Shown here piece after piece: positions 31,555-40,789 of a DNA stretch of 64,000 nt. Each line of letters starts with the position of its first letter. Positions within the stretch are counted from its first letter, which is position 1. Under the pieces are notes generated by a model that was not told where the DNA came from, searched no databases, and was given only the letters and a program-made list of their open reading frames with translations. Source of the stretch: Prionace glauca. Its lineage: Eukaryota; Chordata; Chondrichthyes; Carcharhiniformes; Carcharhinidae. Both the position numbers and the translations under genes were made by a program. The DNA is taken from the NCBI GenBank assembly GCA_037974335.1, contig CM075760.1, positions 21,551,291-21,615,290 on the forward strand. The letters are read 5' to 3'.

Positions 31555-32490
31555 TTGAATATTGAAGCGAATCTTATATCAAAATTAGAAGAAAACAAGG
31601 GAAATATTAAATCTTGGAAGAAATCCTGAGGGAAATGGATCACAATATTCGGAAGGAGGTGCAGTATTATTGATGACTGAGTGGAAAGTATTGGATGGTT
31701 GGGCTGCTGGTGGTCGGTTCCCTTCCCTCCTGTTAAATTCCTCCCTTTGATAAGAGACACGGATTTATTTTACCTGCCCGTTCATTGGAGAAAGGGAATA
31801 ATCAACACACTACAGCAGTGCTGCGGGATCAACGGAACAAAAGAGACTTGTATAGAATTGTAAACAGTGCGGACATTCTGCAGTTCTGGAACAGGTTTTG
31901 CAGAAATAGAATTGTGGTCAGTGACACACTAGTTTAGAATATATTTACCACCTCCTGTCTCAGTCTCTGTGGTGTAATTGGTCAGTGCGTTCGGCTATTA
32001 ACCGAAAGATTGGTGGTTTGAGATCACCCACCACGATCTATTGCTATTTTCTCACCATCGGCAAACACTGACCTGTTGGCAAATGGGTCCGTGGGTGCTA
32101 ATAATGAAAGATCGCTCTCAATTGTTCTCGACTGGACTGTTATCTGGAGTTACCAACATTATTTAATGACAACTGACTTCAAACATATTACACATAACAT
32201 TATAGACACACTTCCATTATACTATTAAACTTAAAAAGAAAACAATCGAAACATGAACTTGTGACTGAGCATTTGTTCCAATTCCGTATACCTGCTTCCA
32301 TTCATTCCGGGATAGATCATAAATCTGTCTAACCCAAACTGAAATGTGTTCAATGATGGAACATCAGAACTCTCTGGAGTAGAGAATTCCCAAGATTGAA
32401 GTGAAGCAATTTGAGTGAAGCAATTTCTCCTCTTTGCTGTCCTAAATCATCAGCGCCTTATCCTGAGATTGTGTCCCCCTGTTTCAGATT
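31555..32490 (+). repeat. Asn-tRNA duplicon, fullest copy
   Basis: Carries the Asn-like tRNA at 31963-32036 and flanks. The upstream half (31555-31962) matches 44096-44500 in inverted orientation, for example 'cactacagcagtgctgcgggatcaacgg' versus the reverse of 'ccgttgatcctgcagcactgctgtagtg'. The downstream half (32037-32490) matches 41665-42182, also inverted, for example 'gatagatcataaatctgtctaaccc'. So one block is represented as two separate halves elsewhere. The far downstream end is itself a CR1 C-terminal fragment. Confidence 0.75.
31963..32036 (+). pseudogene. tRNA-Asn-like pseudogene with ATT anticodon
   Basis: The body follows tRNA-Asn (GTCTCTG start, GTTCGGC anticodon stem), but the loop reads CTATTAA, so the anticodon is ATT instead of GTT. 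The 3' acceptor strand ('cccaccacgat') no longer pairs with GTCTCTG, and the T loop is TTTGAGA. It is a decayed member of the Asn family whose better copy is at 44022-44095. Confidence 0.8.
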
Positions 32491-32569
32491 CCCGGATCAG
32501 GAGAACTAACGTTTCAGTTTTGTAGTACTATTTATTGTTTCTCGTTAAAGATGTTGAGATTTTCCAGCA

Positions 32570-32885
32570 TTTTTATAGTAGGAACCAGTAAGGGTAATGC
32601 AAGTATGAATGGGTGTTGGCCATTGAGGGGATTGCTCAACGGGATTTACATTTCTCTCTGCTATTCAAGGTGGCAGAAATATTGAACGAGTATTTTCAGT
32701 GAGCCTGTGTGATTTCGTGGTGTAATGGTGAGCACTCGAAACTCTGAATCCAGCGATCCGAGTTCAAATCTCGGTGGGACCTTGTTTTCACACGCAGATG
32801 GTTGATTTGCTGAAGAGTGTTTTGTTTCAATGTATCACAAAGCACCAATCGAGAGGACAATTTGTCAGCCAGTTCAATTGGTCTG
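32570..32885 (+). repeat. Gln-tRNA duplicon, copy 1
   Basis: Matches 45535-45835 in direct orientation, through the flanks on both sides of the tRNA. Shared blocks include 'aggaaccag.aagggaa', 'atttctc.ctgctgttcaa' and, after the tRNA, 'ccttgtttt...gatggattggctgaag'. The duplication is old, with many substitutions. Confidence 0.7.
32711..32782 (+). pseudogene. tRNA-Gln (CTG) pseudogene
   Basis: The anticodon loop CTCTGAA (CTG) and the T arm are kept. The anticodon stem is broken, with CGAAA facing TCCAG, giving three mismatches. The acceptor strand GATTTCG pairs only partly with TGGGACC. The intact paralog lies at 45659-45730. It is probably not functional. Confidence 0.75.
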
Positions 32886-33042
32886 ACAATGCACAGTGTG
32901 ATCATCCTCTGGTGCCAGGTGTCTGCAATGTCAGTGCTTCTCGTTTTTTTGCTGCTCTTTAATTCCTCTGTTGGAAAATAAAAAGAAGCGGTTTGTGTCG
33001 CATAATAGCAATTCGACTCGAGTCTGGCAATTATTGAGCAAG

Positions 33043-33098
33043 TGTGTGTGTGTGTGTGTGAGTGAGTGAGAGAATGTGTGTAGGTGTGTGTGCATGTG
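33043..33098. repeat. GT microsatellite
   Basis: An interrupted (GT)n run with 'gagtgagtgag' and 'gtgtgtgtgcatgtg' variants. The region after it (33100-33580) is AT-rich and has no gene. Confidence 0.8.
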
Positions 33099-33732
33099 TG
33101 ATGTCCCCGACTTGCCCCAAATTTTATAAATTGCCGCTCCCCCTATAAACTTGCTCTAATCTAGTTCACCTCGATTAAATCACTCCTCAATCTCCTTCTC
33201 TCCAATGGACAACAATCCCAGCATCACAAACCAGAAACTTCTGGCTAATTTGAACTTTTCAGAATAAAACTTACTCCCAAGAAATTCCTCCATCTGTTTT
33301 AACTGAAATTTGTCAACTTTTTAAAAAACTCTGTATTTTGCTTCTTAAAATTAAACATGTTTAGAAGAAATTCTTCAACCGATTTCATCAACTTTTTTAG
33401 AAATTATTTTCACCATTCTGAACAATGTAATGTTTCCATGTTTCTCTTCGAAAAATTTCCAACTTTTTAAAAGGTAGCTTAAACTTGCTGATCTTTTTTT
33501 CCCCAAAGACTTTAACGAAAATTTGTCATTTAAAAAAAAAATTTTCAGAAGAAAAGTTTTTCAGTTTTTTTTAGTCACCATTGTTTTTGAAAAATAAGTA
33601 GGTAAGATAAGTATCTTCATTGAAGCTGATTGCATTTGGTCAACATTTCCCTGAATTCGTCTAAATTTAGTGAAAATATATTTTTCATCAACACAGATAT
33701 GGAGTTTTAGAACTAATGTTGCAATAACATAG

Positions 33733-33805
33733 CGAGCCAGCCAGGAGTCGAACCTAGAATCTTCTGATCCGTAGCCAGACGCGTTATCCATTGCGCCACT
33801 GGCCC
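33733..33805 (-). tRNA. tRNA-Arg (ACG)
   Basis: A 73-nt gene on the minus strand. The acceptor GGGCCAG pairs with CTGGCTC (one wobble), discriminator G. The D arm is TGGCGCAATGGATAACGCG and the anticodon loop CTACGGA carries ACG. The T arm CTAGGTTCGACTCCTGG has one wobble. Differences from the usual vertebrate sequence keep wobble pairing, so it is probably functional. Its flanks match the pseudogene block at 45900-46140 in inverted orientation. Confidence 0.9.
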
Positions 33806-34309
33806 GCGGCAAAAACAGCTGCAGCACTATTTACATATCCGTCTGAAGCTTCAAAATTAGCGGAAACATGGTCAAAACATATTCAACTTAGTGAGGAAAT
33901 GTTACATAATTGAAATTTGCTATTCTCACTCACAGTGATTCTACTTTGCCTTGAATTGAGTTAACCTGCTGTGTTGGAATTCAAACCCTGGTTCTCAAAG
34001 CGTCATTTGCTTCTCTGCGTTATCAATCCAGCGTCAACAACATGGTTTGAAACCGCACCCCTCCCGCCAGTGAATCCACTATTGAATATTACCTGAACTT
34101 ACAATCATGTGACATTGGCTCTTACTTCAGCCTCAAAATACATTCAGGAAAAGACAAAAGTGCTGAAAATTCATGACAACACAGAGCAGGAAAGAACTAT
34201 TCTGACTCAGCACACATTTTATCAGTTCGTTCAGTGGCTAAAAGAGCATGTCAGAGGCTGGGAATCCTGCAGGAGTAACTTACCTCCTGACTCCCAAAAA
34301 ACATCGAAC

Positions 34310-34610
34310 ATAGAACAGTACATCACAGTACAGGTCATTCGTCCCACGATGTTGTGCTGAGCTTTGTCCGAACCCATGATCAAGATCAAGATCAAGCTAT
34401 CCCACTCCCTATCATTGTGGAGTGCTCCATGTGCCGACCCAATAACCGCTTGAAAGTTCCTAAAGTGTCCAACTCCACTGTCACAGCAGTGAGTCCATTT
34501 CACACATCAACCACTTTCTGAGTAAAGAACCCACCTCGGACATCCCTCCTATATGAACCTTATAGCTATGCCCCCGAGTGACAGCTTCATCCACCCGAGG
34601 AAATAGTCCA
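34310..34610 (-). mobile_element. CR1-type 3' fragment
   Basis: 'gaacatagaacagtacatcacagtacagg.cattcgtcccacgatgttgtg' is the reverse complement of a CR1 3' UTR with ATGTTC-type tail. It continues into decayed C-terminal coding ('gctatgcccccgagtgac', 'cacccgaggaaatagtcc'). It contains a small ATCAAG tandem run (34378-34395). Confidence 0.65.
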
Positions 34611-34639
34611 TGAATCAGTGGAACAGTCCACCATCGACG

Positions 34640-34855
34640 TGGCACAAGTCAGGAGTGCGATAGAATGTTCCCCACCTGTCTGCATGATGCAGGAATCCAC
34701 CAAAGGCACCTTAAACAGCACCTTCCAAAGACAAGACCACTTCCACCCGGCAGCACCCCCGCACCCCTCCAACACAACACAGACAACAGCATCACCAAGC
34801 CTCTCAGCATTCTGTGTGGCGCCAATGTTACTTGCCACTTGTCAGCTCCAAACAT
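34640..34855. mobile_element. Retroelement remnant related to 13505-14240
   Basis: 'caagtcaggagtgcgatagaatgttcccc' and 'aatgttacttgccacttgtcagc' are recognisable pieces of the element family at 13505. They lie in a jumbled order, so the copy has been rearranged or is a composite. Confidence 0.4.
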
Positions 34856-34879
34856 AAACATAAAGTAGCCGACTGCGGA

Positions 34880-34970
34880 CTTTCGAAATCTGAAATAAAA
34901 ACGGAAAATACTGGGTGATGTCAGTACGTTTGGCACTATCTGTGGAGCGGGAATCAGAACTAACCTGTCC
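34880..34970 (-). repeat. Dispersed repeat fragment (family of 29880)
   Basis: 'aaaataaaaacggaaaatactgggtgatgtcagtacgtttggcactatctgtgg' is the opposite sense of the 29880 repeat. It is short and degraded. Confidence 0.4.
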
Positions 34971-35039
34971 CGTCCAGGATGGGTGTGGGCGCCCATCCGT
35001 GCTCTTAAACTTTGCCTTTTTCCAGAGCCAGTGTGAGGC

Positions 35040-35245
35040 AAAATGCACTACCAATTAGCACAGAAAACCAGCAAGGTGATCCTGCTGAAACCGGGGATTG
35101 AACCAGTGACCTTTAGATGGTCAGTCTAACAGTCTCCCAACTGAGCTATTTCAGCTGGCGTGGAAGCAGGAAGCTTTCGTCTCCCGGATATCTAAGAGAG
35201 CAATGATTTCTGCCCATTTCATCTTTCTTCAAGTAATCTCAATCA
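35040..35245 (-). repeat. Phe-tRNA duplicon, copy 1
   Basis: Inverted partner of 51585-51790. Shared flanks include 'gcaggaagctttcgtctcccggatatctaagagagcaatgatttctgc', which matches the reverse of 'gcagaaatcatttttctcttagatatttgggagacggaagcttcc'. A related stretch without a Phe tRNA follows the Val tRNA at 41285-41360, and another lies at 62425-62480. Confidence 0.75.
35083..35155 (-). tRNA. tRNA-Phe-bodied tRNA with GAC anticodon
   Basis: The body is clearly tRNA-Phe (TAGCTCAGTTGGGAGA, TTAGA anticodon stem), as in the intact copy at 51668-51740. The anticodon loop is CTGACCA, so positions 34-36 read GAC (Val) where Phe has GAA, and position 37 is C. The acceptor stem changed by a compensated pair: GCTGAAA with TTTCAGC versus GCCGAAA with TTTCGGC. 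The T stem has two mismatches. It may be a pseudogene or a rare anticodon-shifted tRNA; the paired acceptor change argues that it was under selection for some time after duplication. Confidence 0.6.
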
Positions 35246-35264
35246 AATGTCCTTAATGATAAAA

Positions 35265-35395
35265 GCAAATTACTGCGGATGGGAAAAGAGGAAATGCTCC
35301 AAAATCTCCCAGTGTCTACAGCACCTGTAAGGAGTGAAAAGGGCGGACGTTTCGAGTCCAGATGACACTTTATCAAACGGAGTTACTCCGATCGA
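35265..35395 (-). repeat. Dispersed repeat fragment
   Basis: 'aaagcaaattactgcggatgggaaaagaggaaatgctccaaaatctccc' then 'ggcggacgtttcgagtccagatgac' is a shark dispersed repeat related to 29880-30015 and 23085-23130. No coding frame. Confidence 0.5.
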
Positions 35396-35734
35396 GAAGA
35401 CAGACAGGAACACAGGCTGAATGGCTGTTTGTCGATATAAGCGACAGAATTGCCAACATTGAGACTGCAATCCCTGCTCAGAGGATGGATTGGGACTTTC
35501 TAACTGAGGTTCAAATCCTGTCATTTTCACCTCCCGTCATTTCTCATCGAAACTTATTTTTGTTGAAAATTATTGGAAATAAAGCAATGGATACAGAGAT
35601 GGTCAATTCATTACACATCTCTCACATCAGCATCACTGAGGGTCCAGTGATCAGGATCGGCGCCGTGACGGGGTTTCGATTCCCAGTCACGGAGTGAATC
35701 ATTTTTTGGTTAATTCTTCATTTAATGAAAACCC

Positions 35735-36119
35735 GCCTCACAGCGTCTGTGAAGGGAACAACATCCAAATCTTCCAGCTGGATGAACTGGCATCGGAGCT
35801 GGAGAAGTCAGAGATGTAACACTAACGATAAACTCTGAAGAACATACATGCCAGATACACAACATACATGTCAGATACACACACAGCACACATGTCAAAT
35901 CATGTCACTTTCAAGTTGCGTCTTTTAACTTTCTGGTCTCCACCTCAGAAATTTCCACATTCATCAAAAATCCCCCACCACAAACCCCATCCTGTTCCTC
36001 AATCCAGTGGTAATCTTACTAGTACCAGGATGGGCTGACAGCATTTGGCTCCATAGCTCAGTGGTTAGAGCCCTGGTCTTGTAAACCAGCGGTCGCGAGT
36101 TCGATTCTCGTTGGAGCCT
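35735..36119 (+). repeat. Thr-tRNA duplicon, copy 1
   Basis: Inverted partner of 57700-58085 across about 385 bp including the tRNA. Shared blocks: 'gaagggaacaacatccaaatcttcc', 'gatgaactggc.tcggagctgg', 'gataaactctgaagaacatacatg', 'atgtcaaatcatgtc.ctttc' and 'accccatcctg.tcctcaatcca'. It is one of the clearest paralogous pairs in the window. Confidence 0.85.
36047..36119 (+). tRNA. tRNA-Thr (TGT)
   Basis: A 73-nt gene. The acceptor GGCTCCA pairs with TGGAGCC, discriminator T. The D arm is TAGCTCAGTGGTTAGAGC and the anticodon loop CTTGTAA carries TGT. The T arm CGAGTTCGATTCTCG is fully paired. All pairs are intact, so it is probably functional. It decodes ACA. Its inverted paralog at 57707-57779 has decayed. 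Confidence 0.95.
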
Positions 36120-36524
36120 CCGTTCAAAGTTTAGCTAATACAAACTGTTAGAAAAAGGCAAATAGAGTGGGAGGCGAAACGGAGTCCTCTTATGAGTGGA
36201 GGGGCAGATGAGGTGCTAATTTGGAAAGCAAAACTATTTTCTTCTTCGTGAAAAGAAATCGAAAGCGAGAACATATTTGACGTGATGATAAATATAAATG
36301 TTGATATTAAGAATGGAATAGATGTGTTTGTACAAGGAATGCTTAAAGTTAGCATGTAGGTGTAGCAGATATTTGGAAGGGAAATTACATTTTGTTCTTA
36401 TTGCTGGCAGACTGGAGTTTTAAAATAACGAGGTGTTTCTCCTGTTACACAGGATTTTGTGGAAACCAGGTTGAATATTCTGTGCAGATGTGACTTTCAC
36501 ATTTAAAAAGGGATATGCTTTGCA

Positions 36525-36905
36525 TTAGATCATTAGATACGGTAAAGAGAAGGTTCATCAGATTGTTCCCTGGGGTCAGTGAGTTGTCCTGTGATGAAAT
36601 TCTCTGGAGTTTAGAAGAATAAGCGGTGATCTATTTAAACTTACACAGTGCTGATTCGGTTTGATAGGATGGAGGCTGAGAGATTTTATTTTTCTCTGCT
36701 GGTCGGGAATCTAATCCCCTGCGGCACAGATCACCGGCTGGTCATTTAGGGCTAAGATAAGGAGAAATTACTTCACTCAAAGGGCAAGAATCTTTGGTAT
36801 TTTCTGTACCTGACAGTTATGTATGCCCCATAATCGAGCACATTTAAGGTTGGGATAAGCAGGTTTCTGATCTCTTAGAGAATTCAGGGATATGGGAAGC
36901 TGGTG
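36525..36905 (+). mobile_element. Old CR1-type LINE C-terminal fragment
   Basis: 'agaaggttcatcagattgttccctggggtc', 'ctctggagtttagaagaataagcggtgatct', 'aggagaaattacttcactcaaaggg' and 'cagggatatgggaagctgg' are the CR1 ORF2 C-terminal blocks in order. All frames are broken. Confidence 0.7.
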
Positions 36906-36991
36906 GAAATTTATCCATGAGCCACCTGCCTTTTGTCTCGTTGCTTTTTTTTTTATTCACCCAATACAAGTTTATTCCTTCTCATTGTCAT

Positions 36992-37019
36992 GTTTATATC
37001 ACACGCAAGTGATATAAAC
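36992..37019. repeat. Perfect 11-bp inverted repeat (hairpin)
   Basis: GTTTATATCAC, loop ACGCAA, then GTGATATAAAC, all pairs perfect. It lies in non-coding DNA between a CR1 fragment and the Leu duplicon. No T-run follows that would make it a terminator. Confidence 0.7.
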
Positions 37020-37476
37020 TTGTGGCCACAGTGCAGAATCCAAACCACTGGTCCAACAGGGAAGCTGACAGTGACTTTCCCAATTAGCGGATCACCATCA
37101 TTTTAGCCTTTCTCTTCCCTCCCTTCCGTCACCCAATGGGCAGGTTTCTCACTAAAAAACGCACTCTGCTTGTACATACACTTGACATCTGCCATCGAGC
37201 CCATGGTGGTGAAAATGATGACTTTGCACCATTGGAACACCCGGGTTCCGCCATCACCAGCTCAATGTTACCTTGTCCATCATTCCTTGCGTCAATTAAA
37301 ACATCTTCCAACCTTACGTTCTGCCCCTTTTAAGAACATACCCCTGATTTCATAATTAGAGAATGCACGGTGATCCCATCAGATTAATTAAAATTTACAA
37401 AAATATGAATAATAGAACTTTTCTCTCAGCCTGAAATAAAAATGATTTGGAAAAAAAATCATACCAAAAAATCATA

Positions 37477-37505
37477 CAACAATAACTGTCTTACAGTTAT
37501 TGTTG
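37477..37505. repeat. Perfect 12-bp inverted repeat (hairpin)
   Basis: CAACAATAACTG, loop TCTTA, then CAGTTATTGTTG. It lies at the left edge of the Leu-tRNA duplicon (copy 1), next to the block that matches 50225 onward, and could mark a breakpoint. Confidence 0.7.
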
Positions 37506-37642
37506 TAATTGGCTGAACACTTTCCTGGTGTTGAAAAAGAAGGTGCTATTTTGCAGGAGAAAATTGTGGTGCATGTGGTCTGCCGTGGAATTTAAAATAA
37601 CAACAGGATTGTGGACAAAACAAGTTGTAAAACCCGCTGTAA

Positions 37643-37704
37643 TCTGCTGGTCTGGTGGTTAGAGTTTGAAGCTTTCACTGCTGTTTTGATTGCAGGTCAG
37701 GAAA
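37643..37704 (+). pseudogene. Fossil tRNA-Glu (TTC-type), deleted
   Basis: 'ctgctggtctggtggttagagttt' matches the tRNA-Glu 5' half and A box. 'gctttcactgctg' matches the anticodon arm (TTC), and 'gattgcaggtcaggaaa' matches the 3' acceptor. About 7-10 bases of the variable and T arm are missing. The same fossil occurs at 50370-50431, so it predates the Leu-duplicon duplication. Confidence 0.55.
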
Positions 37705-38064
37705 TGAAGATTTATTGCTCTCCTCCAATCCCTGACAATAAATATCAGTTATTTCCCGGCAGAACGCTCAAATCTCAGCCTCGCCTTGTATCCTGTCCTT
37801 TCTCAAGTCAAGACCCTGAGCAAATTCAACAGGGAGCCATATTGTTCTTTCTGAGGTCGAGACGAGGTTAAGGACAGTTTAAATGGAGCCGGATCCTCAC
37901 TGCAGCTCATTGTGTTTCTGACTGGAGATGAGTTTTGTTTGCTGCACATTTCAGGATCATCTGATTCGGTTACGATTCCCTCATGGCCCATCCCAACTCC
38001 ACGGATTCTGATATATTTCATTATTAATGCAATGAAATGACATGACTAGGCTGCCTTCCTATGT

Positions 38065-38146
38065 GGTAGCGTGGCCGAGCGGTCTAAGGCGCTGGATTTA
38101 GGCTCCAATCTCTCTTGAGGCGTGGGTTCGAATCCCACCACTGCCA
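38065..38146 (+). tRNA. tRNA-Leu (TAG)
   Basis: An 82-nt class II tRNA. The D arm is TGGCCGAGCGGTCTAAGGCG and the anticodon loop ATTTAGG carries TAG. There is a long variable arm, and the T arm GTGGGTTCGAATCCCAC is perfect. The acceptor GGTAGCG faces CACTGCC with one C-A mismatch. The variable arm (CTCTCTTGAG) differs from the Leu-AAG copy at 50818 but still pairs. TTTT follows at about 38160. Probably functional. Confidence 0.9.
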
Positions 38147-38274
38147 AAATTGGCGCAAGGTTTTGTCCTTGGAGCTGAAATCCAACAGCTCGGGTTGGAC
38201 GCAGGATTCTGTGCGGTGCCGTTTTTGACAGTTGCCCTTGTAAGAACAGAATATTGCGTTTGACTCATCAATCG

Positions 38275-38815
38275 TCAGCACACACACACAAGCACTCACA
38301 TAATGCCAGAGAGAGACACACACATTCACAGAAATACACAGACACTGATACACACACACCCAGACACGGACAGACAGACACACACACTCATTGACACAGA
38401 GACAGATGCACACACACACACACACACACACTAACACAGAGGCACTCACATAGAGACAGAGAGACAGACACATATTCACAGAGACACACAGACACAGATA
38501 CACACTCACACACCCAGACACAGAGAGACAGACAGACAGACACACACACACAAAGACACACGCACACTCATAGACACACAGAAACACATGTTGAAATACA
38601 CGCACACACATACTGAAACACACAGACACTCACAGACACATAAGCTCACACACAGAAATACACACAATCTCTCTCTCTCACACACACACTCACACACACA
38701 CACACAGACACACACAGGGAGACACATACACACAGAAATACGTGCACACACGTAGAATCTCTCCCTCACACACACAGAAACACAGAAACATAACCACACC
38801 GACACTCACACACAC
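38275..38815. repeat. Compound CA-rich microsatellite
   Basis: About 540 bp of interrupted (CA)n, with CAGACA, CACTCA and AGAGACAGA variants. It gives long artificial open frames rich in V, C and S on the minus strand; these are not genes. Confidence 0.9.
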
Positions 38816-38944
38816 TCATTCCTATTTCTGTTTTACTCCTCACTGCCCCCAGCTAGAAAGTACTGGGATCTGAGCTTGAAATGCTGGAACTGATCCTGGG
38901 GGAATGAGTGGGGTCTGATAGACACCCAGAGGGTCACTTGTGTG

Positions 38945-39075
38945 TGAATCATAGAATGGGGACAGCACAGGAGGCCATTCAGCCCGTCAATCCAGGATGG
39001 AGAGCCTGCAAGAGCAGTTTGACTATTCCCGCTCCCCCCACCCTCTCCCCGTAACCCTGTCAATATTTTCCCCTC
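38945..39075 (-). mobile_element. CR1-type LINE or SINE tail fragment
   Basis: 'gaatcatagaatggggacagcacaggaggccattcagcccgtc' and then 'agagcagtttgactattcccgctcc' is the reverse complement of a TCTATGATT-tailed LINE 3' region common in sharks. Confidence 0.55.
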
Positions 39076-39124
39076 AGCCTCCCATTCAATCTCCTCCTGA
39101 TGGAATCTCCTTCCCTCTCTGGCT

Positions 39125-39515
39125 CAGACAGAACATTCCAGATAGAGAGCAATACAGAGACAGAGAGAGACGCACAGATAAACAGAGAGATATATACAGA
39201 GATACAGGGAGAGACACAAATAGAGAGAAATACAGAGACAGAGAGAGGCACAAATAGAGAGAAATACAGAGACAGAGAGAGACACACAGATAAACAGATA
39301 AACAGAGAGATACATACACAGAGACAGAGAGAGACACAAATAGAAATACAGAGACAGAGAGAGACACATAGATAGAGAGATATATACAGAGAGACAGAGA
39401 GGGAGAGAGAGAGAGAGATACAGATAGAGACAGAGAGATGTACAAATACACAGAAAGATGAAATAGAGAGACACACACATAAATACACTAATCAAGAAAT
39501 ACAAAAAGAGAGACA
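39125..39515. repeat. Compound GA/ACAGAG microsatellite
   Basis: Imperfect repeats of 'gagacagagagagacacaga' and 'agagagatatatacagagaca' for nearly 400 bp. Long open frames in four phases are by-products of the repeat. Confidence 0.9.
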
Positions 39516-39539
39516 GAATAAGGCAAAGTCAGATCTAGT

Positions 39540-40200
39540 TCTGAATTCAATGTTTATTTAAAAATTCAGAGAGTATTTTACAGGAAAATTGATTTTAAAG
39601 TTAACAAAAGTACATATATCCTTTGAGCTTCACACTGAGATCAGAACCCATGCGATCTGAGCTGCCCGGTATCTGTACAACTGTAACAGAGAGCAGAAAG
39701 AGAAAAAACAGAGCTCAACATCACGGGAAATGAACAATTGTGAATAAGGAACAAGAAAAGTTCTTTATTTATCCATGAAATTTAAACTACAAGAACACTA
39801 TTAACTACAATTACATTACAACAAAAAACCCCTTATACATTTCACACTGAAAACTGAAATCCTGTCCACGATTGTCTCAGTTACAGATTCAGAATGATAA
39901 ACAGAGACAATTTGACTGTTACAGTCACCGAGAGCAGATATTGTGTTTGTGTCACTCAGAGATCTTCATAATCAGCTGAGGGAAATCTACAGCGTCCAAA
40001 ATTCAACCCATCACTTGATCTGTAAAAGAGAGATACACCAATGATCAGATATTTATGATGTGGGACATTAGAGTTTTTAATCAGTGAAACATTGAGAGAT
40101 TTTTCAAATCCGACACAGCCAAAAAAAACACGCACCGACCTCCTCTGAAGGCAAGTCCGGGACACGGCCTTCAGAATGTTCTCCCACCCTCAGTGAGTCT
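39540..40200 (-). other. Possible terminal exon and 3' UTR of an unrecognised host gene
   Basis: On the minus strand an acceptor TTTTACAG (ending at 40020) is followed by an open block SSDGLNFGRCRFPSADYEDL and a TGA at 39956-39958. Then come about 400 bases with AATAAA at 39764-39769 and again at 39553-39558. Upstream on the same strand an open stretch reads LKKMSQLLNSGDSLRVGEHS up to about 40140. A diverged inverted copy (48590-49025) keeps the acceptor but not the reading frame. I do not recognise the protein. The layout is that of a short cytoplasmic tail plus UTR; it could equally be chance within a duplicon. Confidence 0.3.
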
Positions 40201-40284
40201 CCAGAGTTCAGAAGCTGTGACATCTTCTTCAGAGCCTTCAGTGTACAATCGATGGAGACGAATATCACGCGAAGGCCATCTCCA

Positions 40285-40303
40285 CCCCCCCCCCCCCCCC
40301 CCC
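40285..40303. repeat. Poly-C run (19 C)
   Basis: An uninterrupted run of 19 cytosines just before the second Leu duplicon. It is a likely spot for length polymorphism or an assembly artefact. Confidence 0.95.
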
Positions 40304-40339
40304 ACTACTTCCCTTCAAAAAACAGAGCAACAGGAAATT

Positions 40340-40760
40340 GAGAAACGACGAGCTTAAGGACAGTTTAAATGATGGTGTCCCTTCAGTGCAGCTCATTGTG
40401 TTTCTAAAGTGAGATGATTTCTGTTTGTTACACAGTTCAGGCTGACCTGATTCAGAGAAGGATCAGGCTCAATCCTCCCGATGGCCTTTCCCAACTCCAT
40501 TTCTTTAAACGAATTTCAGAAACATTTCCATTAAATAATATGATTGTGACATATGTCAATGTGGTTGTATGTTCGAGCGGTCTAAGGCTCCAATCTCCGT
40601 GGAGGTGTGGGTTCGAATCCCAACGCGAGTGAAATGGATTGAAATTTTGATCCTTTCTGCTGTTGTAAGATTGAATGCAGGAGTGTGCGCAGTGTCGTTT
40701 TCGTCATTCTTCTGTGAAATGTGCGCCTTTTCCTCCAGTTCACTTACAGTATTACTTGTA
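40340..40760 (+). repeat. Leu-tRNA duplicon, copy 2 (right half)
   Basis: Starts 'gcttaaggacagtttaaatgatgg' and follows copies 1 and 4 through 'aggctcaatcctcc.gatggcc', the tRNA remnant and 'gaatgcaggagtgtg'. The left half (with the Glu fossil) is absent here. Confidence 0.75.
40561..40631 (+). pseudogene. tRNA-Leu pseudogene, anticodon arm lost
   Basis: 'gttcgagcggtctaaggctcc' joins the D arm directly to the 3' side of the anticodon stem, removing GCGCTGGATTN and with it the anticodon. The T arm GTGGGTTCGAATCCCAA remains, while the acceptor ends (GTGGTTG and CGCGAGT) do not pair. Non-functional. Confidence 0.85.
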
Positions 40761-40789
40761 TCTGACTGTTTGAGCACACACTACTATCA

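Larger units (their letters stand above)
37500..38250 (+). repeat. Leu-tRNA duplicon, copy 1
   Basis: Matches 50225-50970 (direct, full length), 40340-40760 (direct, right half) and 48030-48530 (inverted, left and middle, no tRNA). Shared blocks: 'gtggttagagtttga', 'aaatgaagatttattgctc', 'gaggacagtttaaatg' and 'agctcattgtgtttctga'. It contains a fossil Glu tRNA (37643-37704) and an intact Leu tRNA (38065-38146). Confidence 0.8.

Noticed and set aside
34665-34868. A possible small Cys/His-rich protein on the plus strand
   Set aside because: It overlaps retroelement remains of the 13505 family, and the frame is not preserved in the related copy.
38084-39504. Long minus-strand open frames rich in Val, Cys, Ser and Leu
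   Set aside because: They are translations of CA- and GA-type microsatellites; several phases are open at once and there is no domain.
38275-39515. A CRISPR-like array
   Set aside because: The repeats are simple dinucleotide and hexanucleotide microsatellites with no unique spacers of constant length, and this is vertebrate DNA.
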